From Rhizohabitans arisaemae (GTDB taxonomy: Bacteria; Actinomycetota; Actinomycetes; Streptosporangiales; Streptosporangiaceae), in contig NZ_BLRH01000060.1 of NCBI RefSeq assembly GCF_025996515.1, positions 1,364,001 through 1,428,000 on the forward strand: a stretch of 64,000 nt of DNA. The letters run 5' to 3'. The stretch's first letter is position 1, and each line of letters opens with the position of its first letter. Positions 1 through 8,099 of the stretch are shown here, in pieces. A model generated the notes under the pieces. That model was not told the DNA's origin and searched no databases. It saw only the letters and a program-made list of their open reading frames with translations. The position numbers were made by a program, and so were the translations under genes.

Positions 1-646
1 CGCGATACGGTGCGCCCGTGCCGAACACGAGCCTCCGCTCGCCGAAGCGCTCCACGAGCCATTCCAGGCCCCGGTGCGATGACAGGTCCGCGAGCCCGAT
101 GTGCACGTTGGCCGTCCTGTCGAGCACGCCGGCGATCTGCCGCAGCATCCTGTATCCGACGCCGCCGACGACGATGTGCAGACGCGGATGCGCCTTCGCG
201 ATCGCCTCCGTCGTCGGCCAGCCGACCTGGCCGGCGTCCAGGAGCAGCGGAAGCCGTACCGACTCGACCGCGGCCAGCAGGGGCGCCATGTCGCGGCCGG
301 CGAGATCGTATCCGTGGTCGCGCGGGTAGGCACGCACGGCCCGGACTCCGGCGGCGGCGGCGCCGTCGGCGAACGCGGCGGCGGGGCCCACCTCCCCGCA
401 GGTGTCGGGCAGCAGCACCCAGCAGGGGCTCAGCCTCGGATGGCGTTCGACGAGACCGAGCAGGTCGCGGTTGCCGCGGGCCGGATCGTGCAGCCAGGAC
501 GTCACGTTGCCGACGAGCGCCGCGGTGATTCCCACGCGGTCCATGGCGGCCAGCAGTTCCGCGGCTGAGCCGCCTCCCACGTCACGGCGCGGGTGGCGGC
601 CCAGCAGAGCGTCTGCGTCGATCAGGACCGGCCGGTCCTTGTTCAT
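1..646 (-). CDS. Amidohydrolase-family (TIM-barrel) hydrolase, 3' end beyond window
   Basis: The frame runs leftward from an ATG at 646 and is still open at base 1, so only about 215 N-terminal residues are visible. Seen: an N-terminal strand ending LIDADALLGRHP, a repeated beta/alpha pattern, and the segment RLHIVVGGVGYR followed by HIGLADLSSHRGLEWL and RLVFGTGAPYR. This order resembles amidohydrolase_2 (ACMSD-like) proteins, where a late strand reads (L/V)(L/V)FGTD. Here the Asp position reads G-A after T, so metal chemistry may differ. The start codon overlaps the upstream lyase stop as ATGA, indicating translational coupling. By context it is the last enzyme of the SBP-oxidoreductase-lyase operon and probably opens or hydrolyses a cyclic sugar-acid intermediate; that role is inference. 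Confidence 0.7.
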   Translation of the reverse strand, partial: MNKDRPVLIDADALLGRHPRRDVGGGSAAELLAAMDRVGITAALVGNVTSWLHDPARGNRDLLGLVERHPRLSPCWVLLPDTCGEVGPAAAFADGAAAAGVRAVRAYPRDHGYDLAGRDMAPLLAAVESVRLPLLLDAGQVGWPTTEAIAKAHPRLHIVVGGVGYRMLRQIAGVLDRTANVHIGLADLSSHRGLEWLVERFGERRLVFGTGAPYR

Positions 647-2355
647 GCGTCGTCCCAGGGTTCGAAGTGGCTCCCCCGGCTCCAACCGGAGGAGGTGAAG
701 GTGTCGGTGACGCCGTCGACGGTCACCGTGATCGTCGTCGAGTCGACGGTCACGGTGGCGTCGGGCGGATGTCGCCCTTCGGCGAACGGCAGGATCGCGA
801 CGGTGAATCGGCCGTCGCCTCGGCGCAGCCCCAGGGAGTGGATCTCCCCGTACTCCGCGGTACGGGTGCCGGGGTCGGGCACGCGTGCGGGGCCGCTGCC
901 CAGCACCACCTCGTCAGGGGGTGCGGAGGGCAGAACATGGAGCCGGCCGCTCACGTAGCCGGCGCCGTGCTCGCGCCAGGGTTCGAGGCCGTGGAGCTGC
1001 CAGACCGCCTCGGTGCCGATCGTGTCGGTGACGAGCCAGTAGGACGGCTCGGTCTTGACGAAGACGATCCTGCGGTCGTGCCTCTGCCGGTAGCCGTGAT
1101 GATGCCCGGCGAAGACGTCCACGTGATCGCCGGTGTGGAACAGGTCGAGTTCGGCCCGGCGGTCCTCGACGTAGTCCTGGCCGGGGACGAGGAGCGTGTT
1201 GTGCCCCCTGGTCGCCTGGTACCAGTCGTAGTAGGCGGGGTCGTCGTAGGAGGGCGGACCGCCCGCCTCCCAGGCCAGCGGTCTCCCCCACCCCGAGAGC
1301 ACGAAGTCGAGCGCGGCGTGGTGGCTGTGCGGCTCCAACTCGTGTCCGACGTAGGGCCCGTAGTTGACGACCGTGTGCAGTTCGCCCGAGCGCATGATCG
1401 CGTATCCGCTGGCGTCCAGCAGCCGCGAGTCGGCGGGGGGTGTGACGGGCGGTCCGCCGGGAGGCAGGTCGTCCGGCCAGACCACACCGCTGTCCTGCAG
1501 GTGCGGCACCCAGCCCCCGGGGGTCGTGAGCGCCGCCAGCCACTCGTGCATGGTGTCGAACGTGGGGTGCCCGGCGATCGCCGGGTCGAGGGCGGCCACC
1601 CGCCGCAACGCCGTGAGGCACATGACGTGGTATCCGGGTGAGCGCTCATGGTGGCCCCCGTCCGCACGCACGTCGCGCTCAAGGTGCTCGAAGACACGGG
1701 CGCGCGCCACGGCTGCCCACGTCCCGGCCTCGGCGAGTTCGGGATAGAGGGTGGCGGTGTGCAGCAGTTCGCAGGCACAGACGAACTGCCAGTTGCCGTG
1801 CCGGAACCGGTCGTGCTCCTCGGCGGCCCACCGGGCGCCGCCGACGACGGTCTTCAGCATCCGCGCCCAGCACCCGTCGCTCAGGGCGGGCTCCTCGGCG
1901 AAAACGGTCAGCGCCGCGTTGACGTGCATCGAGCGGGCCCACACCCCGAGGGAGTACCAGACCACGTCGAGCCCGGGCCAGTCGCCCACGACCAGGTCCC
2001 GGGTGTCGTACCACCGGGTGAACAGCCGGTCCCACTCGGCGGCGTACACCGGGTCGCCCGTCTGAGCGTAGGTCGAGACCAGGGGCATCATCCAGCGTAG
2101 GTAGTGGAAGCCGTACAGGCGCGATCTGCCTCGGCTCCTGTCGAGGAAGTCGACGTCCCGGCCGACGAGTTCACGGGCCTCCGCCGTACGGTCCTCGGTG
2201 AGGTCCCAGGCGGGTGCGGGGCGCGGGCGACGGCGGAGTTCGGCGAGGCCGGACGCCCCGAAGGCGGCCAGCAGGTCGTCGTCGGCGATGTGCCGCATGC
2301 GGGTCTCGTGGACGTGCGGCGGCTTCTCCACGGAGGCCGGCGTGCCCGTGGTCAT
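643..2355 (-). CDS. Heparinase II/III family polysaccharide lyase (probably oligosaccharide lyase)
   Basis: 570 aa from the ATG at 2355, which overlaps the oxidoreductase stop as ATGA. The N-terminal half is an alpha/alpha toroid. It contains GNWQFVCA (the Asn/Gln substrate-binding signature of PL12/PL15/PL17/PL21-type lyases) and DGGHHERSPGYH, a near-consensus heparinase II/III motif with catalytic-type His/Tyr. The C-terminal half is a beta sandwich with HSHHAALDFVLSGWGRP and TRGHNTLLVPGQ, matching the family's conserved His near a metal site. These families cleave uronic-acid-containing glycans by beta-elimination. No signal peptide is seen, so the enzyme is expected in the cytoplasm acting on imported oligosaccharides. 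The genomic setting (sugar ABC importer, oxidoreductase, exported toroid proteins) supports this. The exact glycan is unknown. Confidence 0.85.
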   Translation of the reverse strand: MTTGTPASVEKPPHVHETRMRHIADDDLLAAFGASGLAELRRRPRPAPAWDLTEDRTAEARELVGRDVDFLDRSRGRSRLYGFHYLRWMMPLVSTYAQTGDPVYAAEWDRLFTRWYDTRDLVVGDWPGLDVVWYSLGVWARSMHVNAALTVFAEEPALSDGCWARMLKTVVGGARWAAEEHDRFRHGNWQFVCACELLHTATLYPELAEAGTWAAVARARVFEHLERDVRADGGHHERSPGYHVMCLTALRRVAALDPAIAGHPTFDTMHEWLAALTTPGGWVPHLQDSGVVWPDDLPPGGPPVTPPADSRLLDASGYAIMRSGELHTVVNYGPYVGHELEPHSHHAALDFVLSGWGRPLAWEAGGPPSYDDPAYYDWYQATRGHNTLLVPGQDYVEDRRAELDLFHTGDHVDVFAGHHHGYRQRHDRRIVFVKTEPSYWLVTDTIGTEAVWQLHGLEPWREHGAGYVSGRLHVLPSAPPDEVVLGSGPARVPDPGTRTAEYGEIHSLGLRRGDGRFTVAILPFAEGRHPPDATVTVDSTTITVTVDGVTDTFTSSGWSRGSHFEPWDDA

Positions 2356-3344
2356 CGCACCCTCACCGGCAGCCCCGTCCTGGCGGACTCGTGCGCCGCG
2401 GCGAGCACCGCGGTCACATGGCGGGAGCTCTCCACGGAGATGAGCGGCTGCGTCCCGGTGCGCGCGCATTCCACGAAGTGGTGGATGGCGTCGCGGTACG
2501 CCCCGGCCGGGACCCCGTGGACGAGGCGCTGGAGCATGTTGCGGGGATAGGTGTAGGACTTGGCGGTGGCCAGCTGGATGTTCTCCTTCTGGCGGTCGAG
2601 TTGGATGACGCCGTCCTCACCGACGACCGTGACGTAGCTGTCGACCATGGTCGGGAAGGTGTTGGGATAGATCCAGGCCGACTCGAAGGTGGCGATCGCG
2701 CCGCGGCTGAAGCGGGCCTGGATCTGCATCGCGTCCGGGGTGTCGATGCCCAGGCCGCGCAGCTTGCCGTACCGCGCGCCGGCGTAGACCTCAACCACCT
2801 CGTCGTCGTACAACCACGCCATCAGGTCGATGTCGTGGCTCGACAGGAACCAGGCGCAGGTGGTGCGGTCGGCCCAGCGGATCATCTCGGTGGGGACGTG
2901 GATGGTGTCGTCCTTGCGGGCATAGCCGACGGCGGGCTCGCCGATGAGCGCCATCTGGTCCTTGGCCTGGGCGTAGGCGGGCACCCAGCGGTGGTTGAAC
3001 AGGCACATGGCGACCACGCCTGCGTCTCGGATGGCGGCGACGGACCGGTCGGCGTCCTCCACAGTCGTGGTGAACGGCTTCTCGACGAGGATGTGCACCC
3101 CGCGTTCGGCCGCCGCCACCATCATGTCGGCGTGCAGGTGGTCAGGCGTGGTGATCGAGACGGCGTCGACGGTGCCCGAGTCGAGCATGTCCAGATAATC
3201 GGTGTAGACGGCCGCGTCGCCGAGCGGCGCGCGGGAGACGGCGGTCAGCTCGACCTCGGGGTGGGCGTTGAGGACCTCCGCGTGGCCGCGGCCCATGATG
3301 CCGACGCCGATGATCCCCATTCTGAGCTTAGGCAAGTGCGTCAT
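2352..3344 (-). CDS. Gfo/Idh/MocA-family NAD(P)-dependent oxidoreductase
   Basis: 330 aa. An N-terminal Rossmann fold is evident from GVGIMGRGHAEVL (residues about 12-25), followed by the EKPFTT segment near residue 97 that supplies the conserved EKP lysine of the family. The C-terminal alpha/beta domain contains SSHDIDLMAW, where the His is typically catalytic. These enzymes oxidise or reduce hydroxyls of sugars, inositols or sugar acids in the cytoplasm. The start overlaps the end of the binding-protein gene by 17 nt and the stop overlaps the lyase start (ATGA), so it is the second gene of a tight operon. It probably processes the monosaccharide released by the lyase. The substrate cannot be read from sequence. 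Confidence 0.9.
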   Translation of the reverse strand: MTHLPKLRMGIIGVGIMGRGHAEVLNAHPEVELTAVSRAPLGDAAVYTDYLDMLDSGTVDAVSITTPDHLHADMMVAAAERGVHILVEKPFTTTVEDADRSVAAIRDAGVVAMCLFNHRWVPAYAQAKDQMALIGEPAVGYARKDDTIHVPTEMIRWADRTTCAWFLSSHDIDLMAWLYDDEVVEVYAGARYGKLRGLGIDTPDAMQIQARFSRGAIATFESAWIYPNTFPTMVDSYVTVVGEDGVIQLDRQKENIQLATAKSYTYPRNMLQRLVHGVPAGAYRDAIHHFVECARTGTQPLISVESSRHVTAVLAAAHESARTGLPVRVR

Positions 3345-4620
3345 TCCATTGCTTCTCTGCGGACTCCAGCGCCTCTTTGGCGCTCTTGCTGCCCTGGAGG
3401 AAGGCCCTCACCTCTTCCAGGAGGAGCTCGCCCAGTTCGGCGTCCTTGCCGGTGCCGAGCGGCTTGTACTCCAGTTTGGGCATGCCCTTCACGATCACCT
3501 TGCGGGCCGTGGCCATCGCGTCGTCGCCGCCGTCGGCGGTGAAGAACGGGTCCTTGGTGGAGGAGACGGTGGACGGGTAGATCGGCACTATCTTGCAGAA
3601 GGCGAGTTGATTGGCGCCGTTGGTGAAGAACTTGATGAACTCGGCCGCGGCCTTCTTCTGCTTCGACGCCTTGGGCACGACGAAGACCTGCTGGGCCAGG
3701 AGGAGATATCCGCCTGTGCTCATCCGCACCGGCTCGGTGACGGCGAGGTCCTTGTAGACGTCGGGGGCGTTCTTCTGCACGTTGAGCAGCTGGGAGGCGT
3801 TGGCCGTCGGCTGGAAGGCGAGCTGGCCGTTCTCCAGGGTCTGCGGCATGTTGCGGACGTCTTTGGAGATGGCACCCGGCGCGATGCCGCGGGCGTCGTA
3901 GCTCTTCTTGAACTTCGCCAGGACGGCTTCCGCCTCGGGAGTGTTGAAGGCGGCCTTCTTCTTGTCCGCGGACAGCAGTTCGACCCCGTGGTAGCGCAGC
4001 ACGTTGACGTCCGGGATGGAATTCATGCCGCTGACCTTGGTCTCGCTGTAGACCTTGTCGGCCAGGGCGAGCGCCTGGTCGTAGTCCGTCGGCGGGGCCT
4101 TCTCGTCGAAGCCGGCCTTGCCGACCAGCGACTTGCGGTACATCGCGACCGGGGCGCCGCCGTTGTACCACGGGATGGCGTAGAGCTTGCCGTCGGCGCG
4201 CAGGGGTTCGACCAGGTTGGCATGGTAGTCGGCGAGGTCGGCTTGGCCGAAGTGGGAGTCGAGCGGTTCGAGTGAGGGGACGAAGCGGCCGAGTTCGATC
4301 GAGGTGATGTTGACCGCGTCGGGGACGTCGCCGCTGGCGACGGCGGCGAGCAGCTTGGTCGAGCTCTCCTGGCCGGGGACGTCCACCCAGTTGATGGTGA
4401 CCTTGGGGTGCTTCTTCCGATACTCCGTGATCAACCCGGTGATGTAGTCGCTGTAGTTCTTCTTCAGGTTGATGGTCCAGAACTCGACCTCGCCCTCGAA
4501 GGGCTGGTCACCGGCCGGGGTCCCGGCGCTCTCCGTCGACGTACCGGCTACACAACCGGTGACCAGGAGAGACAGGGCGAGCGCGCCGGCTGCTAGAACG
4601 CTGCGGGGGGGAGCGGGCAT
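3328..4620 (-). CDS. Sugar ABC transporter substrate-binding lipoprotein (family 1)
   Basis: About 430 aa. The N-terminus is a lipoprotein signal: basic start, hydrophobic stretch, then LLVTGC with the lipidated Cys near residue 23, followed by a Thr/Ser/Gly linker. The mature part has the family-1 binding-protein layout (FWTINLKKNYSDYITGLI, then VDVPGQESSTKLLAAVASGDVPDAV, and a late VPKASKQKKAAAEFIKFFTN). An AGGAGG lies 8 nt before the ATG at 4620 but only 2 nt before a GTG at 4626, so I chose the ATG. It lies divergently from its two permeases, which is unusual because such operons normally run binding protein-permease-permease. It should capture oligosaccharide outside the membrane for the permeases at 4794-6496. 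Confidence 0.92.
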   Translation of the reverse strand: MPAPPRSVLAAGALALSLLVTGCVAGTSTESAGTPAGDQPFEGEVEFWTINLKKNYSDYITGLITEYRKKHPKVTINWVDVPGQESSTKLLAAVASGDVPDAVNITSIELGRFVPSLEPLDSHFGQADLADYHANLVEPLRADGKLYAIPWYNGGAPVAMYRKSLVGKAGFDEKAPPTDYDQALALADKVYSETKVSGMNSIPDVNVLRYHGVELLSADKKKAAFNTPEAEAVLAKFKKSYDARGIAPGAISKDVRNMPQTLENGQLAFQPTANASQLLNVQKNAPDVYKDLAVTEPVRMSTGGYLLLAQQVFVVPKASKQKKAAAEFIKFFTNGANQLAFCKIVPIYPSTVSSTKDPFFTADGGDDAMATARKVIVKGMPKLEYKPLGTGKDAELGELLLEEVRAFLQGSKSAKEALESAEKQWNDALA

Positions 4621-4793
4621 GGCCACAACCTCCTAGAGAATATGGCCGTCCTTTATGGGCACTTTCGGCACAATGGCATGCGAACCAGTCTGCGTCAAGA
4701 CTCCACGCCCATTGACCTCACCAGGCAGCGACTATACGCTTCGTCAAATTCCGGCCAGCCCTTATTTGTTCTTAGGACGGCTCTAAGGATGTG
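4621..4793. promoter_or_regulatory. Divergent intergenic control region of the sugar-uptake operons
   Basis: This 173-bp gap separates the leftward binding-protein operon from the rightward permease operon and must hold both promoters. It is noticeably more AT-rich than its surroundings. A short inverted repeat, CTTAG and CTAAG with a 7-nt gap at 4771-4787, overlaps the AAGGA ribosome site at 4785-4789 of the first permease. No LacI-type operator consensus was recognised. Confidence 0.5.
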
Positions 4794-5684
4794 ATGCCGA
4801 TGGCCACCACCGGACTGCCTGGACAACGGTGGTACACCCCCTATCTGTTCTCTCTCCCGGCACTCGTCCTGTTCGGGGTGTTCTTCGCCTGGCCGGCCGT
4901 CACAGCCATCCAGCTCTCCTTCCTCAAGTACGACGTCGTCTCCCCTCCCGTGTTCGTGGGAATGGGCAACTTCACGAGGATGCTGGGCGACGAACGCTTC
5001 TGGACGTCGATGCTGAACTCGGCACTCTTCCTGGTGGGGATGTTTCCCCTCCTCGTGGTGGTGCCGCTGCTGCTGGCGGTACTCGTCAACCAGAAGCTCC
5101 CCGGCATCAGGACTTTCCGGATGCTCTACTACCTGCCCGTCGTGACGTCGATGGTCGCGGTGGGAGTGGCCTGGGAGTACGTCTTCCACCAGCAAGGCGT
5201 GCTCAACTGGATGCTGACCACGGTCGGCCTGCTCGACCAGCCGATCCAGTACCTCCTCGACTCGTTCTGGGCGCTACCCGCGCTGGTGCTCGTCGAGGGC
5301 TGGAAGAGCATGGGCTTCTACATGATGATCTACCTCGCCGGCCTGCAGACGATCCCGGCCGGGTTGTACGAAGCGGCGAAGGTGGACGGCGCCGGCCCCT
5401 GGGTCAGACTGCGGCACATCACGGTGCCGCTGATGATGCCCTACATCGCGGTCGCGATCACCGTGGAGATGCTCGACGCGATGCAGTCCTTCACCTCCAT
5501 CTACGTCATGACGGGGGGCGGACCGCAGGACGCCACACTCACGCTGGGCTACTACATCTGGTCGTCCGCCTTCCAACGCTACGAGATGGGCTACGCCAGC
5601 GCCATGGGGCTCGTGCTGTGGGCGCTCATGATCGGCCTGGCCTTCCTCAACCACAGAATCAGCAAGGGGCGGGTGGTGGCGTAA
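4794..5684 (+). CDS. Sugar ABC transporter permease, MalF/UgpA-like
   Basis: About 296 aa with six predicted membrane spans, beginning LPALVLFGVFFAWPAVTAI. The cytoplasmic coupling loop shows the EAA signature as LYEAAKVDGAGPWVRLRHIT around residues 195-215, which docks on an ATPase. AAGGA at 4785-4789 fits the ATG at 4794, although the ATG at 4800 is also possible. The stop and the next permease start overlap as TAATG. The protein forms the import channel with the gene downstream and receives substrate from the lipoprotein at 3328-4620. No ATP-binding subunit is encoded in this locus, so the motor is probably supplied in trans. Confidence 0.93.
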   Translation: MPMATTGLPGQRWYTPYLFSLPALVLFGVFFAWPAVTAIQLSFLKYDVVSPPVFVGMGNFTRMLGDERFWTSMLNSALFLVGMFPLLVVVPLLLAVLVNQKLPGIRTFRMLYYLPVVTSMVAVGVAWEYVFHQQGVLNWMLTTVGLLDQPIQYLLDSFWALPALVLVEGWKSMGFYMMIYLAGLQTIPAGLYEAAKVDGAGPWVRLRHITVPLMMPYIAVAITVEMLDAMQSFTSIYVMTGGGPQDATLTLGYYIWSSAFQRYEMGYASAMGLVLWALMIGLAFLNHRISKGRVVA

Positions 5685-6496
5685 TGCTGCGCAGAGCCGG
5701 GATGTACATCCTGCTGACCGCCATCGCGCTGGCCTTCGTCGGCCCGTTCCTGATCTTGCTGTCGAGCGGGCTCAAACCTGCCGACCAGGCCGTGTTCTCC
5801 TTCCCTCCGGACATCATCCCCAGGCCACCGGTGCTGACCTGGGTCAAAGAGGCGTGGACGGCGATCCCGTTCCCGCGCTACCTGCTCAACTCGGTGATCT
5901 ACGTCGGCCTCATGGTGCCGGCCTACGTCGTCGTCTCCGCGCTCTGCGCCTACCCCCTCGCACAGATGCGCTTCCGCGGCAGGAACGTGCTCTTCTTCGC
6001 GATCCTGTCAACGATGTTCCTGCCCGCCGAGGTCATGCTGATCCCCCGCTTCCTGGTGGTCTCGCAGCTCGGCCTGGCCGACACCTTCGCCGGGGTGATC
6101 CTCCCGGGTCTGCTGTCGGCGTTCGGGATCTTCCTACTCCGTCAGACGTTCGCCGCCATACCGCGCGAGGTCGTGGACGCCGCCCGCACCGACGGCTGCC
6201 ACGAGCTGCGCATCTTCTGGCACGTCATGCTCCCCGCGGCCAGACCCACTCTGGCCATCCTCGGGATCTTCGGCTTCATCTCGGTGTGGAACAGCTTTCT
6301 GTGGCCGCTGGTGGTGCTGAAGGACTCAGCCAACTATCCGATCGCACTGGGCATCGCCTATCTCGCCGGCATCACCGGCACGGATGTCCGCTCCTTGGCG
6401 GCCGGCACGATCATCTCGATGATCCCGGTCGTCGTCGTCTTCATGCTCCTCCAACGACACGTTCTCGAAGGAATGCGCGGCGCGGTCAAGGGCTGA
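5684..6496 (+). CDS. Sugar ABC transporter permease, MalG/UgpE-like
   Basis: 270 aa, six membrane spans, beginning MYILLTAIALAFVGPFLILL, a typical first helix for carbohydrate-uptake family 1 inner permeases. The EAA-type loop reads EVVDAARTDGCHELRIFWHV near residues 155-175. Here the usual EAA is replaced by DAA, but the following DG is retained. It overlaps the upstream permease by one base (TAATG) and is followed 22 nt later by an exported protein gene, so the four rightward genes probably form one transcript. It heterodimerises with the upstream permease. Confidence 0.93.
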   Translation: MLRRAGMYILLTAIALAFVGPFLILLSSGLKPADQAVFSFPPDIIPRPPVLTWVKEAWTAIPFPRYLLNSVIYVGLMVPAYVVVSALCAYPLAQMRFRGRNVLFFAILSTMFLPAEVMLIPRFLVVSQLGLADTFAGVILPGLLSAFGIFLLRQTFAAIPREVVDAARTDGCHELRIFWHVMLPAARPTLAILGIFGFISVWNSFLWPLVVLKDSANYPIALGIAYLAGITGTDVRSLAAGTIISMIPVVVVFMLLQRHVLEGMRGAVKG

Positions 6497-6518
6497 CGCC
6501 GCCGGAGGTGATCGACCG

Positions 6519-8099
6519 ATGTTGACACGCAGACAGTTCGGATGGGGAGCGCTCATGACGGGCGCCCTCGCCGCCGCTTCGACGGGTACGGCATACGCCG
6601 GCTCGGACCGCCTCGCCACGCGTACGGCTCGCGCCGCCGCCATGCGAAGCGCCTACGACTACACAACCCGAGAGACCTTCGACCACTTCGACAGGACCTT
6701 TCACGCGAGCGGCACCGTGGGGCAGCCGACCGACACCAACGAGCACGGCGCACTGGCTTGGGGGCAGTCCTACGTCCTGGCCGGGTTCATCCGAATGTAT
6801 GAGGCGTACCAGGACACCCACTACCTCGACCGGCTCATCACCAACATCGACCTCGTGCTCGCCAACCGCGACTCGGTACGCGGCGTCACCGACTACCGGG
6901 GGCGGTCCTTACCCGGCTGGCGGGCCATGCACCCCTACACCGTGGGAATCGCCACGCTGAAGTCCGGCGACGGGCGGCCGGTGCTGGAGGTCCGCAGCGC
7001 GCAGACCTACGCCGACCTGGCCACGGCCACCGTGCGGGCGGGAAGCACCGAGGACCGGTTCACGCTGGAGGTCCGCAACAGCAGGAACGGCGCGACCGCC
7101 ACGTTCACCGACCTGTCGGCGGACCCGGCCTCGCCGGACTTCGCCGTACGCCGGATCAACGACGCCTATCCCACGCCGACACTGGTGACGGCCAAGGCGG
7201 TGGGCGAGGCCGGGGATACGGCACTTCCCGCTCACGGTGCGACGCCGCTCGTGTCGCAACCGGTGGTCTTCACCGTGCACACCGGGATGATCACCTACCC
7301 GATGGCGTCGTTCGCGCGGCTGGTGCTGCGGAGCCGGCGCCTGCTGAAGGTGGCGAAGTACCGCCAGAAGGCGGTCGAGTACCTGGCCGCGGCCAAGGCG
7401 GCGGCAGCCGTACACGACGACGAGTGGCGGCAGACCGATGACGGCGGCGGCTACTTCGTCTGGAACAAGGGCACACCGCTCGGCTACGACGGCACCGAGC
7501 AGCCGACCAACCAGTCGCTCGCACTGGGCCAGACCTACGCCGAGATCGCCGCCGCCACGGGTGAGCGCCACTATGCCGACCGGGTACGGCGGATGGCACG
7601 CACCTTCGCCCGCGAGCTCACGGTGGACGCCGACGACGCCTACACCTGGGCGTACTGGCCGACGTTCGGCCACACCCATCGGGGTTTCAGCGCGAGCGAC
7701 GGGATTTCCGAGTACACCCCGTCGGGTCGTGGCGCCAAGCAGATCGAGGATCTCAGCCACGGCGCGATCGACGTGGAGTTCGCCGCCCTCGCCCACCGGG
7801 GCGGACTCGGATTCCGCGGCCTGGACATGGGCAGGTTCGCGCGAAGCTACAGCAAGAACATGGCCACGACCGATCCAGCCGGTGTGCCGACGACATTCCT
7901 GCGCGTGGACGGAACAGGCGGGCTGGCCGCGGCGGGGCAGTACCTCCAGGCGCCGCGCTGGATGATGGCCGCGCCATGGGATCGCGACGTCTTCCAGCAC
8001 GCCAAATCCATCTACGAGGCGAGGGCCGTGGAACCGCAGTACGGCTCGTACCTGCTGTGCGTGGCCTACCTCAACTGGTACCCGCGGCGGGGGGCGTGA
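6519..8099 (+). CDS. Tat-exported alpha/alpha-toroid protein with beta-domain insert, function unknown
   Basis: 526 aa. The N-terminus LTRRQFGWGALMTG followed by a hydrophobic stretch and AYAG is a twin-arginine export signal. Residues about 75-115 and 255-520 look like alpha/alpha-toroid helical hairpins: LAWGQSYVLAGFIRMYEAYQ, then QPTNQSLALGQTYAEIAAAT and EDLSHGAIDVEFAALAHRGG. Between them, residues about 130-250 are predicted beta rich. The adjacent gene encodes a paralogue with the same scaffold, sharing LAW-(G/N)-x-SY(V/I)L, H-x-GMI-x-x-PMA-x-F and EDLSH-(G/A)-x-x-D. The His/Asp of EDLSH are candidate active-site residues. Folding in the cytoplasm before export suggests a cofactor or metal. 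It could be a lyase, hydrolase or C5-epimerase-like enzyme acting on the extracellular polysaccharide; I cannot assign the family with certainty. Confidence 0.75.
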   Translation: MLTRRQFGWGALMTGALAAASTGTAYAGSDRLATRTARAAAMRSAYDYTTRETFDHFDRTFHASGTVGQPTDTNEHGALAWGQSYVLAGFIRMYEAYQDTHYLDRLITNIDLVLANRDSVRGVTDYRGRSLPGWRAMHPYTVGIATLKSGDGRPVLEVRSAQTYADLATATVRAGSTEDRFTLEVRNSRNGATATFTDLSADPASPDFAVRRINDAYPTPTLVTAKAVGEAGDTALPAHGATPLVSQPVVFTVHTGMITYPMASFARLVLRSRRLLKVAKYRQKAVEYLAAAKAAAAVHDDEWRQTDDGGGYFVWNKGTPLGYDGTEQPTNQSLALGQTYAEIAAATGERHYADRVRRMARTFARELTVDADDAYTWAYWPTFGHTHRGFSASDGISEYTPSGRGAKQIEDLSHGAIDVEFAALAHRGGLGFRGLDMGRFARSYSKNMATTDPAGVPTTFLRVDGTGGLAAAGQYLQAPRWMMAAPWDRDVFQHAKSIYEARAVEPQYGSYLLCVAYLNWYPRRGA

